Shown here in pieces: positions 46,506 through 57,746 of a DNA stretch of 64,000 bases; position 1 is the first letter of the stretch, and each line of letters starts with the position of its first letter. Origin of the DNA: Symsagittifera roscoffensis (taxonomy: Eukaryota > Xenacoelomorpha > Acoela > Convolutidae); assembly GCF_963678635.1 (NCBI RefSeq), contig NC_087063.1:64835290-64899289 (forward strand), read 5' to 3'. The position numbers and the translations under genes were made by a program. Below the pieces are notes generated by a model. That model was not told where the DNA came from. It ran no database searches and saw only the letters and a list, made by a program, of their open reading frames with translations.

Positions 46506-47169
46506 TATTTACACTTGCGAAGCTAAGTGTATAAGAACGAACTTTGTTTTTTTTTCAATCTAAGTCGCAAGTAAAAGACCTACTTTTGGTGGAACTTTTG
46601 AATCGGTAGGCTGCGGTAGCAGTATAATATCATATTTGCTGCGACATTTGATCAGTAAAAAGTTAACACAGCTGATGCATTTTCAGTTCATCAAATGAAC
46701 CGAAAAAAGTTAATTGTTTCAAACAACAGTACAAAGATAAAAGGCTCGATTTGAGAAATTTTCAAACTCAATGCATCTTCCATTTTTTTGCAATGCATAA
46801 TTTATACATAATTTGGCTTTATGCTTTCCAATTTATTACATGCAAAAATGTGTCTTTTTGTATTTGGTGCTACGTTTGCTGCATCGAATTGGCAATTTCT
46901 TAGCATATATAGCTGCATTATTGGTGGCTAGTTTTTGGGGATTTTAGGCATCCGTGGCTGAGTGGTTAGTGAGTGAGACTCAAATTTGGTAGGTCGCAGA
47001 TTCGAATCCAACACGTTGCCGAGTTTTTGCTAATTCGAGGCCTATTTCTACTTTTTCTTATTTCACTAGATAGAACTGCTTTTTGGTCGTGTTCTCACAA
47101 GTGTTTGCGAAGCACAGCTTCGCCTCTGTGTGAATTTTTGCAACCATTGTTTGGCCTTTGTTGAGAGTC
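46506..47169 (+). repeat. Family-B SINE-like element (with 46808-47169 block)
   Basis: Head 'acacttgcgaagctaagtgt' (partial inverted pair), body 'aaaaagttaacacagctgat' and 'tttcagttcatcaaatgaac'. A tRNA-like module at about 46950-47020 has box A 'tggctgagtggttagtg' and box B 'gcagattcgaatccaac'. The tail GCGAAGCACAGCTTCGC lies at 47107-47123, then CTCTGTGT. The part from 46808 is duplicated at 48615. Confidence 0.65.
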
Positions 47170-47470
47170 AATGAACGTAGTCAATTTCTTTCATAGGCCG
47201 CGATGATTTTTTTCAGGAAAAGTCCTAAAATTTCTTCAGGCTCAAATTTACTTTTTTGCGTTTTGGTTTTTGATTTAATTTGAAGTTCGGGTTTCCCAGC
47301 GAAAGAAAAGTTTTACTTATTGGCTCAGTTTTCTGAAATTGGGTTAATTTTATCAAAAAAGTGTCAATCATAAATTGCTCTAGAAATTCAAAGAGATTTA
47401 AGGGTATCTACTTTTTTTCTGAATTTTGAAAGTCTATGTTTATTAAATTCGTTTTAACTTGAGTTTTTCA
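47163..47470 (+). repeat. Family-C intronic repeat (internally deleted)
   Basis: 'gagagtcaatgaacgtagtc' head, 'ttcaggctcaaatttac', 'tttcccagcgaaagaaaagt', 'aattgggttaattttatcaa' and 'gaaattcaaagagatttaag'. It starts directly at the end of the family-B element. Confidence 0.55.
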
Positions 47471-48129
47471 GATGAAGTGGATGTTTCAACCGGGCATTTG
47501 TCGTTCATAAAGTCGTGTAGATTGTTAAGCTTGATAACAACTGTCGGTTTTTGATGTGTTTCCTCAAACAGTGTCTGCAATACTTGTTAAGCTTGCGAAA
47601 AGCAAGGGTATTGCAATCGGGTACTTGATTTTTTGCCCGTAAATTTTTTGTTCACAGAATAGTCAATTTTATAGGTATAGTAAATTTCAAAACATGCTCA
47701 TTTTCTGAAAATTCAGATAAAACAACATAATCTAGGTAGCAATTAGATGGAGTATGTTTCGGGCATTTATTATTTTTTAAAATAAATAACTTGAATAAAT
47801 GTTGATTTTTTTTTCGGATTTCTGGTTTTCGGGTTAGTTTACGTCGGTTCATTTTTTGCTTAAGTGGCAGTTACGTTATTCAGTTTGAATTTTTATCGTC
47901 CTTATTTGTAAAGCATGGATTTTATTTTGGTTCTAAATATATTTTTCTATAATTGAAAGTTCTGTAATTTGTCATTTTATCATGTCTGATTTTAAAAGTT
48001 TTTGTTTTTTTTAAGATTTTTTTCGAACAAATACTTTCGGCTGAAGTTGTATTGGCTTGGTTAACTTTTATTGATAGTTTCGATGGCCACAACAATTTCT
48101 GTTTCACAAAATCAGTGATTATGAAAATG

Positions 48130-48600
48130 TGTGCGATCGGGGAAGTTTGACCCATATCTTTGGGTTTTTTTCTCAAAATCTACTCTCCCAAATCTAAGAT
48201 TTGAGTTGATTGAAAAGAATGTGTTGAGGAAGCTTCCCTGCAGAAGTAGCTACTTTCAATTGTTATATATAGAAAGTTCTTGGCCTCGGAATAGTCAAAT
48301 ATTTGGATTTTTGACTGTGTTTTGATTCGTTTTGATTTTTCTTGAAAACTACCTGCCCAAATCTGAGTTTTTCAGTTCAATAGAAACAACAGGCTGTGTT
48401 AATCTTTTTTTCCGCATAAGTGGTTACAGCCAGAAATTTTTCAACAAAAGGGATGATTCTCGGAAAAGTCAAATTTTTGCTTTAATGATCGTTGTTTGGA
48501 AACTTTAAATTTTCTCGTAAACTACCCTGCAGTTTCCTAAGTTAAGTGTTCGATCGTGATGGCTGGTTTTGGGAATTTTCTCTGGTCAAGCGGCCTCGAC
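48130..48600 (+). repeat. Family-D repeat fragment
   Basis: It carries 'cctgcagaagtagctact', 'tcttgaaaactacctgccca', 'ccgcataagtggttacagcc' and 'gtaaactaccctgc', blocks shared with 7900-8160 and 29870-30200. A family-B copy directly follows. Confidence 0.45.
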
Positions 48601-48614
48601 TTTCGACTTTTAAG

Positions 48615-48976
48615 ATAATTTGGCTTTATGCTTTCCAATTTATTACATGCAAAAATGTGTCTTTTTGTATTTGGTGCTACGTTTGCTGCATCGAATTGGC
48701 AATTTCTTAGCATATATAGCTGCATTATTGGTGGCTAGTTTTTGGGGATTTTAGGCATCCGTCGCTGAGTGGTTAGTGAGTGAGACTCAAATTTGGTAGG
48801 TCGCAGATTCGAATCCAACACGTTGCCGAGTTTTTGCTAATTCGAGGCCTATTTCTACTTTTTCTTATTTCACTAGATAGAACTGCTTTTTGGTCGTGTT
48901 CTCACAAGTGTTTGCGAAGCACAGCTTCGCCTCTGTGTGAATTTTTGCAACCATTGTTTGGCCTTTGTTGAGAGTC
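48615..48976 (+). repeat. Second copy of the 46808-47169 block
   Basis: The 362-bp block is repeated 1,807 bp downstream in the same orientation. The only difference I found is one base, G to C within the box A-like segment (gtGgctgag at about 46952, gtCgctgag here). It includes the tRNA-like module and the tail hairpin, and both copies end at 'gttgagagtc'. Such identity means a recent segmental duplication or gene conversion. Confidence 0.85.
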
Positions 48977-49069
48977 TTAAAATGCTCTAATAATTACGAT
49001 GTGCATTCATAAATATTAATGCATTTATGAATGTACTTAGGTATATATACACTTTGAGTTCAGTTGAAG

Positions 49070-49478
49070 TTCATCTGCTGAAAGTTACTTTAGTTAGCGC
49101 TCTCCAAATACGAAGGTGGAAATGGCGCAAAAAACGTGGACAATTTCGAGTTTCAGAAGTGGAATTTAATTTTGAGATTTCCAGTGGAATCAAAACTTTA
49201 CCTATTGATCCAGTTTTCTCAAGTTGGTTTAAACTTATCAAAAAAAGCGCCAATCATAAAATGTTGAAGAAACTCACAGAGCTTAAAGGGGCATTTATTT
49301 TTTTCTTCGAAATTCGAGAGATTTTTTCAACAAAGTCAGTGTTTTTGTTCTGTTTACTTGAATTTATTACTCTTTTCCCACTGTCAGTCGCCTATGTTCA
49401 ACTTTTCACATTTTTTTAACTTATGTTTTATATTTGTGTTGTATCGCAAGTGGTGCGAAGCTCTGCTTTGCCTTTGTG
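49070..49478 (+). repeat. Family-C repeat joined to a tail hairpin
   Basis: 'gttcatctgctgaaagttac' with 'aatggcgcaaaaaacgtgg', 'ctattgatccagttttctca' and 'cttttcccactgtcagtcgc' near the end. After it comes 'cgcaagtggtgcgaagctct' and 'gctttgcctttgtgtt' (49443-49472), the family-B/D tail. Related blocks occur at 11390-11735. Confidence 0.55.
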
Positions 49479-49819
49479 TTAAATTTCTCAAATCGTTATT
49501 GATTGCTTCAATCTCTCAGCAGATTGAGTATAGGCGGTGGGTTGGGGGCAGATTGGTCAAATTTTTTTTGAATTCTTGAAAAAAGTTTTTTACCAATTTG
49601 GTTTCCTTCCACTAAATAATTCGCTGCAGAATTTTTTGTCGTTTGCCTCTGAATCAACCAGGGCGGATGGATAAACAAGTTAAGACGTTCGTAGTGTGTT
49701 TTTTCTTGTGAAAAGATCATGTTTGATACTCGAATTCAAGTGCCTGTTAATATTTTTTTAAGCTATTTTTATAAGTTTGTGAAGGGTTTCTCGCCTCCTT
49801 GGTATAATTGAATTTTTAG

Positions 49820-50077
49820 AGCTTTGGCCAACTGCGTGAGCTGCAGTCTAGTATTGAGCATGTGAACAGAAGCGGCACTAGTGAAAGAGAGGAAGGAGGG
49901 GCCATTGCTGCAAGGGAGGGGGAGGAAGTGCAGCGACGGAGGCTGTGTGTCGAGTTAGCAGAGGGTCTAGTGAGGAGCCACATGCAGATTAGCTTGTTGT
50001 TCAACCAGATTGACAAACTTTACAACACTGTGCTGGAGGCCAACGCACAAGCGCCTGCAATGTCAAACACCAACAAG
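49820..50077 (+). CDS. fry: FRY exon 13 (C-terminal helices)
   Basis: 86 codons, phase 0 at both ends; acceptor 'ttgaatttttag', donor AACAAG|gtcagt. It reads SFGQLRELQSSIEHVNRSG, then a charged Glu/Arg/Ala stretch and VQRRRLCVELAEGLVRSHMQ, ISLLFNQIDKLYNTVLEA. The second half aligns with human [24 protein letters not shown]. Likely coiled helical structure. Confidence 0.95.
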
Positions 50078-50904
50078 GTCAGTTAGTTGCACGCGTGCTA
50101 CTTAGGTCGCATTGAAGATGGATGACAGATTTCAACCTTAATTGCTTATTTTATGTAAAAAGTTCTCATCACATACAAATCATGAACTTAAAAGATCTTT
50201 AACGTGATACATTTTGAATATTTTGACGTCCGACCAATATGTTTTTTTCCGAACAATTTCTGGTACCTAAAGTTTTCCGTTCAAGTGTAGTATATTAAAG
50301 GTCTTTCGGTCAAAATTCGGATTTTAAAAAAAAATACAAATTTGGCTCTGTCGAGAAAAATACGTGTTCAGACTATTTGACACACAATCTATAAATGGCA
50401 CGATGAGAGTCATTTATAATTGAATTTTGAATTTGAATCTCTAGAGATTTACTCATTAGTTTAGCTATTACATCGTCTCATTGAAGAGGAAATTTAGTTT
50501 AAAAATGATTTTGTTTCTCTGCTTCAGTGATTGTGGTCATAAGATTTTTTTCTACAAGCCTCGCACCGGCTGTCCTTGTTTATGGGTGTGTACTTACATA
50601 GAAATATGAACTGTTTTGCTTTTTAGGAGTGTAATTTTGTACTTGTGATTAGCAAGTAATAGCAAATCAGTCAATAGACAGACATTCCTGTAAACAACAA
50701 CAAACGCGCAAATGAAAATATCACTTTACTGCGTACGCAATATACAATTGAATTTGTGCGTACACTTCATAAGTTTAAGTCATGGTAGTCAAATAGCACA
50801 AAATCAACTGTTTTTAGTTCCCTAAACAGTCTATGCTTTGAAAATTACTTTTAGTTCTGTGCATAAACTAAAATTTCTGAAAACTTATCCGAGTCATTTC
50901 ATTA

Positions 50905-51185
50905 CACTAGCAAGCGTTAGTGTATTAATGCGAACCTTCTTTTTTCTTTACCTAACTCGCAAATGAAAGTCTTCATTAAAAAGTTTCACTCATTTGGTGG
51001 TACTTTTGTTATAAGCATGATTTGTAGCATTGGAAATTTCATAGCATCTGATCTCTAGCATTCAATCTAATTTTTTTTTTACTAATTCGAGGTTTTATTT
51101 TAATTCTTCTTATTGCGTTTTATAGAGCTGTTTTTCGTCGTGTTCTCGCAAGTGTTTGCGAAGCACAGCTTCGTCTCTGTGCCAA
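50905..51185 (+). repeat. Family-B SINE-like element
   Basis: Starts 'cactagcaagcgttagtgta' (ACTAGC/GTTAGT inverted pair), body as at 10370 and 29080. The tRNA-like part is largely lost. Tail GCGAAGCACAGCTTCGT at about 51158-51174, then CTCTGTGC. Confidence 0.6.
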
Positions 51186-51234
51186 TATTATCATGCTCTG
51201 TTTTTGGCTCGTGTATAAGTTTGTCCTAAAGTGT

Positions 51235-51645
51235 ATCGATTATTAAGCGTTATCAAACTGGAATATAGACTTTTTTCGCATCAGCTTATAAAGACAAAGG
51301 TCAGTGGTTCGAATCCAGTCAGGACCAGTTTTTTTTTGAAAGTGGATTTCTGTTTGTCTGCTTTTTTGTCGACTTGGTTGCCGCAGCACCAACTTCGCCT
51401 AAAATTTGGGCATTTTTACTCTAATTCAAAAACAGTTCAGTGTATTCCGGTTTTTGGGCAATAAATTGAGTTCCAAGTAGTTTTACCTATTTTTCGCTAT
51501 TTTGAATTGTTTTTTATGCTGTTCATTTTAAGTTTTTGGAAGGTTTTTCTTCATAAATTCAAGGAGTGTTCTGTGGATCTGGTGCTGTAGTAACGCCCAT
51601 GGTTGAGAAGACAAATCCCTGAAGTTCAATTCCAATCGGGACCTG
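51235..51645 (+). repeat. SINE-like fragments with two tRNA-like modules
   Basis: 'cgttatcaaactggaatata' is the segment that normally follows the head hairpin. Box B-like 'gtggttcgaatccagtcagg' lies at about 51305 and a T run follows. A second module at about 51585-51645 has 'gctgtagtaacgcccatgg' and 'gaagttcaattccaatcgg', then a T run. Confidence 0.5.
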
Positions 51646-51839
51646 TTTTTTTGTGGAAACCAAAAATTTTCGAATTTTTACACTATTGTGGCTGCTAATT
51701 TATGTCCAGCAGAAAGGTTCGATTTTTTAGCATTTTTAAATTTATTTTCAGTTTTGTCTTTTCATTTGCTTGTAATCATAGTCCTTTATTTTCCATTGTA
51801 TGCAACAAGTTTTCAATTTGCTTAAACTTTTTTTTGTTT

Positions 51840-52270
51840 TCAAGAGTTGTTCAGACTCTAAAATAGGTCGCGATGATTTTTTCGGGAAAAGGCTTTAAAT
51901 TTGTTCAGGCTCAAATTTGTTTTTTTGCGGTTTCACTTCTGATTTTTTTTTCAAGCAGTGCATTTCAACTATCGAACAGCGATTGTGTAAATTTCACCAA
52001 AAACGTCATCGACATTTATACTTTCGAAAATGGAATTCAATTATCGATTTTCTAGTGAATAAAAAAAGTTAACCTCTTGATCCTGTTTTCTCACGTTGGG
52101 TTAGTTTTATCAATCATAAATTGTTCTAGAAGTTCAAAGAGCTCTGAGGCCTTCATTTTTTGTCGCAAAATCGAAATCAGAGATTTTTCAAAAATTTGCT
52201 CCATTTTTTTTCTATTCACTTGCTTTCATTGACTCTTTTCCAACTGTCTGTTGGCTATGTTTTTTTCTTG
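51840..52270 (+). repeat. Family-C intronic repeat
   Basis: 'gttcagactctaaaataggt', 'tcgggaaaaggctttaaat', 'caactatcgaacagcgattg', 'tcttgatcctgttttctcac' and the end 'ccaactgtctgttggctatg' at about 52238-52258. Confidence 0.65.
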
Positions 52271-53117
52271 GCCAGTTGTAGCAAAAAGTTAATCAATGGT
52301 GAAAGAGAGTCATTTTTTGATTAGCTTATGTTGCTGCAATAAAGTTCTGATTAAAATTAGATTTTATGTATTGAGTTTTTGTATTTTGGTTTGCTCTCAT
52401 GCCCAATCCCCTTATTAGTGATAATTGGTTCTACCACGATTTGGGTGCGAATTTCACTCCGGGGTTGTTTTTTTTCACACAAAGTCAATCACGACTAAAA
52501 TATGTATCATCATAATGAAGACCTTTCTGTAGTGATTTGATCTATTCAATTTTTGTTCTAATTGAAAACTGGTGGTTTATATATATTTTTGGACTTTTTA
52601 TGTATACTCTTAAATATATTTTTATATAGAATTTTTCTACGAATTTAGAGTGAAGACTGTACATTGACGATGAACTGTTTTTATTTTTATTTTAAAGAGC
52701 CTATCAATTGTTTGTATGTTGTTCAATCTGTTTTTAACCTTCCGGAATCTAATGTTGACAACTCGCCGGGCCGCAAAAATGCCAAATGAAATATGTTTAG
52801 ATGAAATCCACAATTAAAGCAATACTTTATGTGGAGTCTATAAACGTAGTTGAAACTCGAAAATTGAAAAAATTCAATCGTTTTTTCACTGTCTTTGCGT
52901 TTATTGACACTTTTCGAACCGGTTATGTTACTTGATCTTATAATTTCGACTTTCATTTAAATTGAAATGGCTAGAGCAGATCTTTGTCGAAGTCAAAATT
53001 GTCCGAGAAATACTGAATGTAGTTGGGGAAACTGAACATGAGTTATTCACAGTTCATTGCCCTTTTTTGTTTGAACTTTATACTCAGTCTGATGATGACT
53101 GCTGTTTCTATGATCAG

Positions 53118-53347
53118 ACAGTAGACGTGTCTCGCAGTCTGAGGATGTTTGCTGAGTTCTCGAGGACGAGCAATGATACGACAAGTTTGTCCAATACTTC
53201 CCCCTCGCATGCAAGAACAGCTACCGTTAGCAGTATTCAGAGCAGCCAAGGAGATAATTGCATGGAAATACTAAACAAATTGTTGGGAGGAGATTCGCCC
53301 ACCACTCAAGACTTCGTTTTTGCTGGCAACATTGTACGATGTTTCAG
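53118..53347 (+). CDS. fry: FRY exon 14
   Basis: Acceptor 'tttctatgatcag', donor TTTCAG|gttagt. Phase 0 in, two bases over at the end. It reads TVDVSRSLRMFAEFSRTSND, a Ser/Thr-rich linker, then EILNKLLGGDSPTTQDFVFA and GNIVRCFR. The end corresponds to human LIETLKNKEFISAVAQVKAFR. The upstream open frame (to 52962) reads through the acceptor by chance. Confidence 0.88.
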
Positions 53348-53944
53348 GTTAGTGCCCTTCGTTTTTTGTCAGCTGTTTAAGTATATGATGGCGCCTGCTA
53401 TGTCGATATAAACATAATTTGAAGAGGGGGAGCTCGCAGAGGCAGAAGTACTTTTTTTTATCAAACCGTAAAGTGTGGTCTAACCTTAACTTTTTTTTGG
53501 CATGATTATGAGCAGCTGTTCTTGAGTTTATTAACGCGTTTTCAGCGCTCTCTTCGATTTTTGTACAGATACCAGCTAAATAGGATGGAACTTCTATATA
53601 AGAGCTTTTAAAGAGTTTCGGGATAATTTTTCTCCGCATGGAAAGCATCAAAAGTTGCTTGTGAATTGCTTTATCTTAATATTTTAGTATTTAATAGACG
53701 CGAAGCAGTTGCACTTCATATCTTATAAAATAATTGATCTTTTAGACCAGCATCATCTCTGGAATTTTAAAACTAATTGCATTGCACTTTCATTAAAATA
53801 CAAAGCGGTGTTAAAGGTTTAATGATATCGGATAAAATAACAAAGCGAAGTAAAAAGGGCTAATGATATCTGGAGAAAAGAGAGAAGACGCTGATTGAAA
53901 GGTGCTGCCTATACATGTCATGACTTTGACTTGACTAAATTTAG
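53348..53944 (+). other. FRY intron
   Basis: 0.6 kb intron. A segment of about 20 bp recurs loosely at 53818 and 53858 ('taatgatatcggataaaat', 'taatgatatctggagaaaa'). No mobile element seen. Confidence 0.75.
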
Positions 53945-54078
53945 ATCCTCTTCTGTTGGAAATATGGGTGTCGATTTCACTGAAGTGACAGAAAATGACC
54001 AATGGGTCGAAGTGGCAGCTGACAGACTGATATTGATGGCCATGATATGGAATTTTCGAGTCAATAAGAAGACCCAAG
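53945..54078 (+). CDS. fry: FRY exon 15
   Basis: Acceptor 'actaaatttag', donor CCCAAG|gtaaag. It completes Arg (AG + A) and reads SSSVGNMGVDFTEVTENDQW, then VEVAADRLILMAMIWNFRVN. It aligns with human [30 protein letters not shown]. One base is left over, which is completed as Gly in exon 16. Confidence 0.92.
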
Positions 54079-54732
54079 GTAAAGTATTCTACTGGAAAAA
54101 TTTAAGTCAGAAATGGTTACTGATTTTTTTTCACACTTTGAAATCAGTAACGAGTTTGCTCTAAAATGTTGTCTTGATGAATGATGATATTTTCATACCA
54201 AGTAAAGTTGATAATTGAAATCTGTACGAATTTTCAGCTTGCTTAGCCTTCAAATGAAAATTTTTTTCCTAAAAATGTTAACCATTAAAGTTTCTGCATA
54301 ATGAAAGAGATTCAAGGAATGTGTTCTATGAAACTCCAAATAAAAAAATAGTCTCCTTGAGTTGATTAACGTTTTTTCCGAAATACTTGCTGACTAAGTT
54401 TATCGGCGGAAAAATTTTTCTGTTAATTAAAAGATCGCAACACCGGTGTCGCAATGTAGTTAATTAGTCGACAAAGATGTCGAGGCGAAAATCGTTATCT
54501 TAAATCATGAACCGCAACTGAATTAAATATTAAATCTTGAACTGCAAATATATCAAATAGAGTGAATGAACAGCCGTGTTATCTAGTTCTGTCAAATTCT
54601 TAATTTTCCCGACTTTCAATCGAAAAAGTCAGGTATAGATCAGCGAGGTATATAAACTATGAGAAATGAAAGGAAAACAAATGAGACTTCTGATGGCATA
54701 ACCAATCCTCACTTGGTTCAAGAATACCTTAC

Positions 54733-54765
54733 CTAAAAAATGAAGCCAACAAACAGTTGGAAATG
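54733..54765 (-). repeat. Family-C 3' end, reverse orientation
   Basis: 'agccaacaaacagttggaaa' is the reverse complement of the usual family-C end. It is the only reverse fragment I noticed among about 17 copies. Confidence 0.5.
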
Positions 54766-55134
54766 AAACACTAAACTTTAGGAAACTGAAGAAATGGTTG
54801 TTTTTTTTTCCGGTACCTTAAACACTTTCGGGAGTTTCAAAGAAAAATAAGAATATCATCTTAAAAATGGTCTGAATAAAATAAACCACCCCGAGTAGTT
54901 ATATGCTTGGTTGGTGTGTTTATTCAGACCATTTTTACAAAACAAAGCTTGTGTTATAGTATGAACTGTTTTTTTTTCCAACCGAAGTCGCAAATATTGT
55001 TGCGGCGCTAATGTTGCGACAAAATGTGTTCATTTTGAAAATGTTCATTTTGATCAATAACCAACTATTAAGTACAGCCAATGCTAAGAGTATTAAAACA
55101 AATAGCACTTTAGCTTCAAAGTATCATGGATCTG

Positions 55135-55437
55135 TAGCGTAGAGGTAGGGAAGGAGACCCACAACAATAAAAGAGGGTTCGAACCTGGGCAGGGTCGGAT
55201 GTTTTTAATAAACTTTTTCTTATACTGATTAAAATGCGTCCGCTCTATAAATTGAGGCATGTTAGTTGATTAATTTCTTTTTTCCCCAATTGACTGGTGC
55301 TGCTAATGCGCCATAATTGGAGTGCGTCACTTAAGAATTTTTCTAGACTCAAAGTTTTATTCATTCAGTGTTTCCCAGTAGCGTTATCGGTCATATTTTT
55401 GCTTGTGCATGCGAAGTGCAACTTCGCTTCTGTGTTA
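55135..55437 (+). repeat. tRNA-like SINE with tail hairpin
   Basis: Module at 55137-55200: box A-like 'tctgtagcgtagaggtaggg', box B-like 'gagggttcgaacctgggcag'. At 55350-55437 it shares 'attcagtgtttcccagtagc' and 'gcttgtgcatgcgaagtgca' with the 44.3-46.3 kb unit, then 'acttcgcttctgtgtt'. Confidence 0.55.
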
Positions 55438-55704
55438 AAGTGATATTTTCATTTTTCTTTGAAACTCCCGAAAGTGTTTAAGGTGAAACTCGTTTGGTGG
55501 CTAGATATAGAAAACTTTCAAGGGCTCGTAGTACAAATAGCAAAGATTTTTAAAAAAAATCATAGCTTTTTCATTTTTTATTTCACTTTTTAAAGCTGTT
55601 TTTGTCGTTTTATCGCTAATGTTTGCTTCATGCTCTGTTTTTGATAAAATGATTGAAGAGAAAATTCTTACCAAAGTTAGTGGCACCTCTGGATATCATT
55701 TAAT

Positions 55705-56280
55705 TAATCATTACACAAGCGAATTTTATTAAGCGTAAGTGTTACAGTACGACTTTTGTTTTATTCTAACCTAAGTCGCAAATTTTGATGCTTATTTTGG
55801 TGGCATCTTTCCTGATTTTTGATAGCATCTGCTTAGACATCCGAATAGTAATAAGTTAACACAGGTGATGCATTTTTAATTCATCAAAAGAACCGAAAAA
55901 AGCTATTTGTTTCGAACATCGTAACAATATTTAAAAAAAATTCGATTTAGTGTGGATGCCTACAGTTTGTTATATTCCAAACTTTTACTGGCAAAATTGT
56001 GTCTATTTGTATTTGGTGCCACTTTTGCTGCATAACATTGGCAATTTGTTAGCATATGTAGCTGCTTTATTTGAGACCAGTTTTGTTCTGATTGTTGAGC
56101 GTTCATGGCCAAGAGATCAGGACAGGGCGTTAGACTCCAATTGTCGGTTCGAAGCCAATACGTTTCAAATTTCTACTGATTCGAGGCTTATTTCTATTTT
56201 TTGTTTGCTTCGCTTTATAGAGCTGCTTTTTTGTCGTGTTCTTGCTAGTGTTTGCGAAGCGCAGCTTCGCCTATGTGTTA
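55705..56280 (+). repeat. Family-B SINE-like element, near full length
   Basis: Blocks 'aacctaagtcgcaaatttt', 'ccgaatagtaataagttaac' and 'gatgcatttttaattcatca', then 'tggtgccacttttgctgcat'. A tRNA-like module at about 56095-56160 has 'catggccaagagatcaggac' and 'tgtcggttcgaagccaatac'. The tail GCGAAGCGCAGCTTCGC lies at about 56254-56270, then CTATGTGT. Confidence 0.65.
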
Positions 56281-56845
56281 CGCTTGTGAGAACAAGTGGT
56301 TTGTATTATAAACTCAAATTTGTCGGTAAAAAAGGTAATTCCGACGCCCTAATTTTAAATTATCTTAGGTATATATCAAATTAATTGAAGCACGCATAGA
56401 ATTATTTCTCAGGCGAACCACGATAAAAAAATACTTGAACACCAAAACACAGCACAACTTACCCTCACTTTTATATTAATTAGTTCTGAATCTTATTGCA
56501 TTTTAAAACAATTAGCTGCAAGTGATATTCTTCTTTTTCATTTAATGAGGGCAAAATTGAATTTCATTTTTTCTGAACAAATTTTCTTAATCAAAACTAA
56601 GAGTGACACAGCGAAAGCAAATTAGTTTATATAGAAGTTTCAACCATGTGAATTGTACGTTTTTTGTGACCTTTCATTGATGTCATGTTGAGAAATCATT
56701 AAACCCTGTCGATATTTGATTTGAAACCGGACGAATGCTACGTTAAGTATTAAGTGCAAGATGTAGAATAATTTCATCTCCTTCAAATTTGTTTTGTTTT
56801 CAGCGAAGTTGTTTTCTCTAGTATTATCAAGCTACTTTTTTTCAG

Positions 56846-57085
56846 GCCAGCCAGATGCTTCGTCTTTTGCGTGTGTGATGCTGGACGACGAGACTAAATG
56901 GCTGGACCAGATAGATTCGATTGGGGCGAACAGTGCCAGACTGAGGACCCAGCTTGCGTCTCTGAGTCATAAACTGATCGCAGATATCTCCACAGAGGTC
57001 GCTCAACAAGAACACTCCAAGACAAACTCTCTCTTGTCTAATACAGCTACGGCTGCTGCTGAACAACAACAACCTTCGACAACAG
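56846..57085 (+). CDS. fry: FRY exon 16 (conserved C-terminal helix)
   Basis: Acceptor 'cttttttttcag', donor CAACAG|gtgaat. It completes the Gly codon and reads GQPDASSFACVMLDDETKWL, then IGANSARLRTQLASLSHKLI, matching human GQTGSFAVIGSNLDM..LMELNLEIRESLRMVQS. A Gln/Ala/Thr-rich tail follows (TATAAAEQQQPSTT). It ends one base into a codon. Confidence 0.95.
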
Positions 57086-57746
57086 GTGAATTTTTTGCGA
57101 CACCAAACGATTTCGGGCCCGCAAACTTTTTTCGTGTGGTTAGGATTGTGTACCCGATCGCTCGAGATCGAAATAGCCTATATATTTTTAATGTCATATT
57201 ATTGTAGTCTGTAAATGATGATGATAATTGGGTTAAATTTATCAAAAAAAAATTCAATAATAAATTGTTCTAGAATTTCAAGAAGATTCTTTGGTTCTTT
57301 GGATTTTAGATTTTTTTAAAAACAAGTTAGTTTTTTTTCTATTTACTTGCGTGCCTTGACTCTTTTCCAACTATGTTCCGGCTATGTTCGTTTTCTCACA
57401 TTGAGTTTTTAAATCAAGAAAGTGTTTTTAATCGGAATTTTTTTTTGATATTCAAAGACTTTTGGGGCCATATATGCTTTGAAATTTCAAAGTATGAAAT
57501 GTTTCGAAAAAAATGTTTATCATTTTTTTGGTGTCCTTGCGCTCACTGACACTTTTCAAACTCTCAGTTGGCTATGTTTCCGGTTAAAGATTAGGGAATG
57601 CCTGTGACTGTGAGTAGCAGATATGTATGTTTCATGGCGTTGTAGTTTGGACTGAAAGTCGAAAACAAAATTCGAAAAACAATGATCGGTATGTTTGTTA
57701 CTCGTGTTCCGAAACATTTTCTATAAAAAGGTTCTTTTGTTAATAG
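57086..57746 (+). other. FRY last intron with family-C pieces
   Basis: 0.66 kb intron. It carries the 3' part of a family-C copy at about 57225-57395 ('gttaaatttatcaaaaaaaa', 'ttacttgcgtgccttgactc') and a second 3' piece at about 57520-57580 ('ttgcgctcactgacactttt', 'cagttggctatg'). Confidence 0.65.

Larger units (their letters stand above)
39740..49819 (+). other. FRY intron, 10 kb, with many repeats
   Basis: Largest intron seen. 39770-39960 and 40255-40460 each hold two loose copies of a short segment; a G run lies at about 40049-40060. 40460-41390 is AT-rich without structure. Family-C copies lie at 41392-41890, 43495-43880, 47163-47470 and 49070-49400. A ~656-bp triplicate lies at 44310-46277. 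Two copies of a family-B 3' part lie at 46808 and 48615. 42000-43490 shows only a family-C end trace near 42764. No second gene is supported. Confidence 0.6.
50078..53117 (+). other. FRY intron with SINE-like and family-C repeats
   Basis: 3.0 kb intron. A decayed head lies at 50640-50665 and a family-B element at 50905-51185. A head fragment and tRNA-like modules lie at 51235-51645, and a family-C copy at 51840-52270. 52600-52930 has loose family-C traces ('tttgcgtttattgacac'). 50100-50630 and 52270-52600 are plain AT-rich sequence. Confidence 0.6.
54079..56845 (+). other. FRY intron with SINE-like elements
   Basis: 2.8 kb intron. A minus-strand family-C end lies at about 54733-54765. A tRNA-like module lies at 55137-55200, followed by a tail at 55410-55435. 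A family-B element lies at 55705-56280. 54079-54700 and 56290-56845 are AT-rich with nothing recognised. Confidence 0.6.

Noticed and set aside
46950-47020. Functional tRNA gene
   Set aside because: Box A and box B are good but no complementary acceptor stem is visible, and the module lies inside a repeated element ending in the common tail.
52962-53117. FRY exon 14 starting further upstream
   Set aside because: The upstream frame has no good acceptor and its residues do not resemble FRY, while the acceptor before 53118 fits the phase.
55137-55200. Functional tRNA gene
   Set aside because: The strongest-looking box B in the window, but the ends do not pair as an acceptor stem and the module belongs to a SINE-like element.
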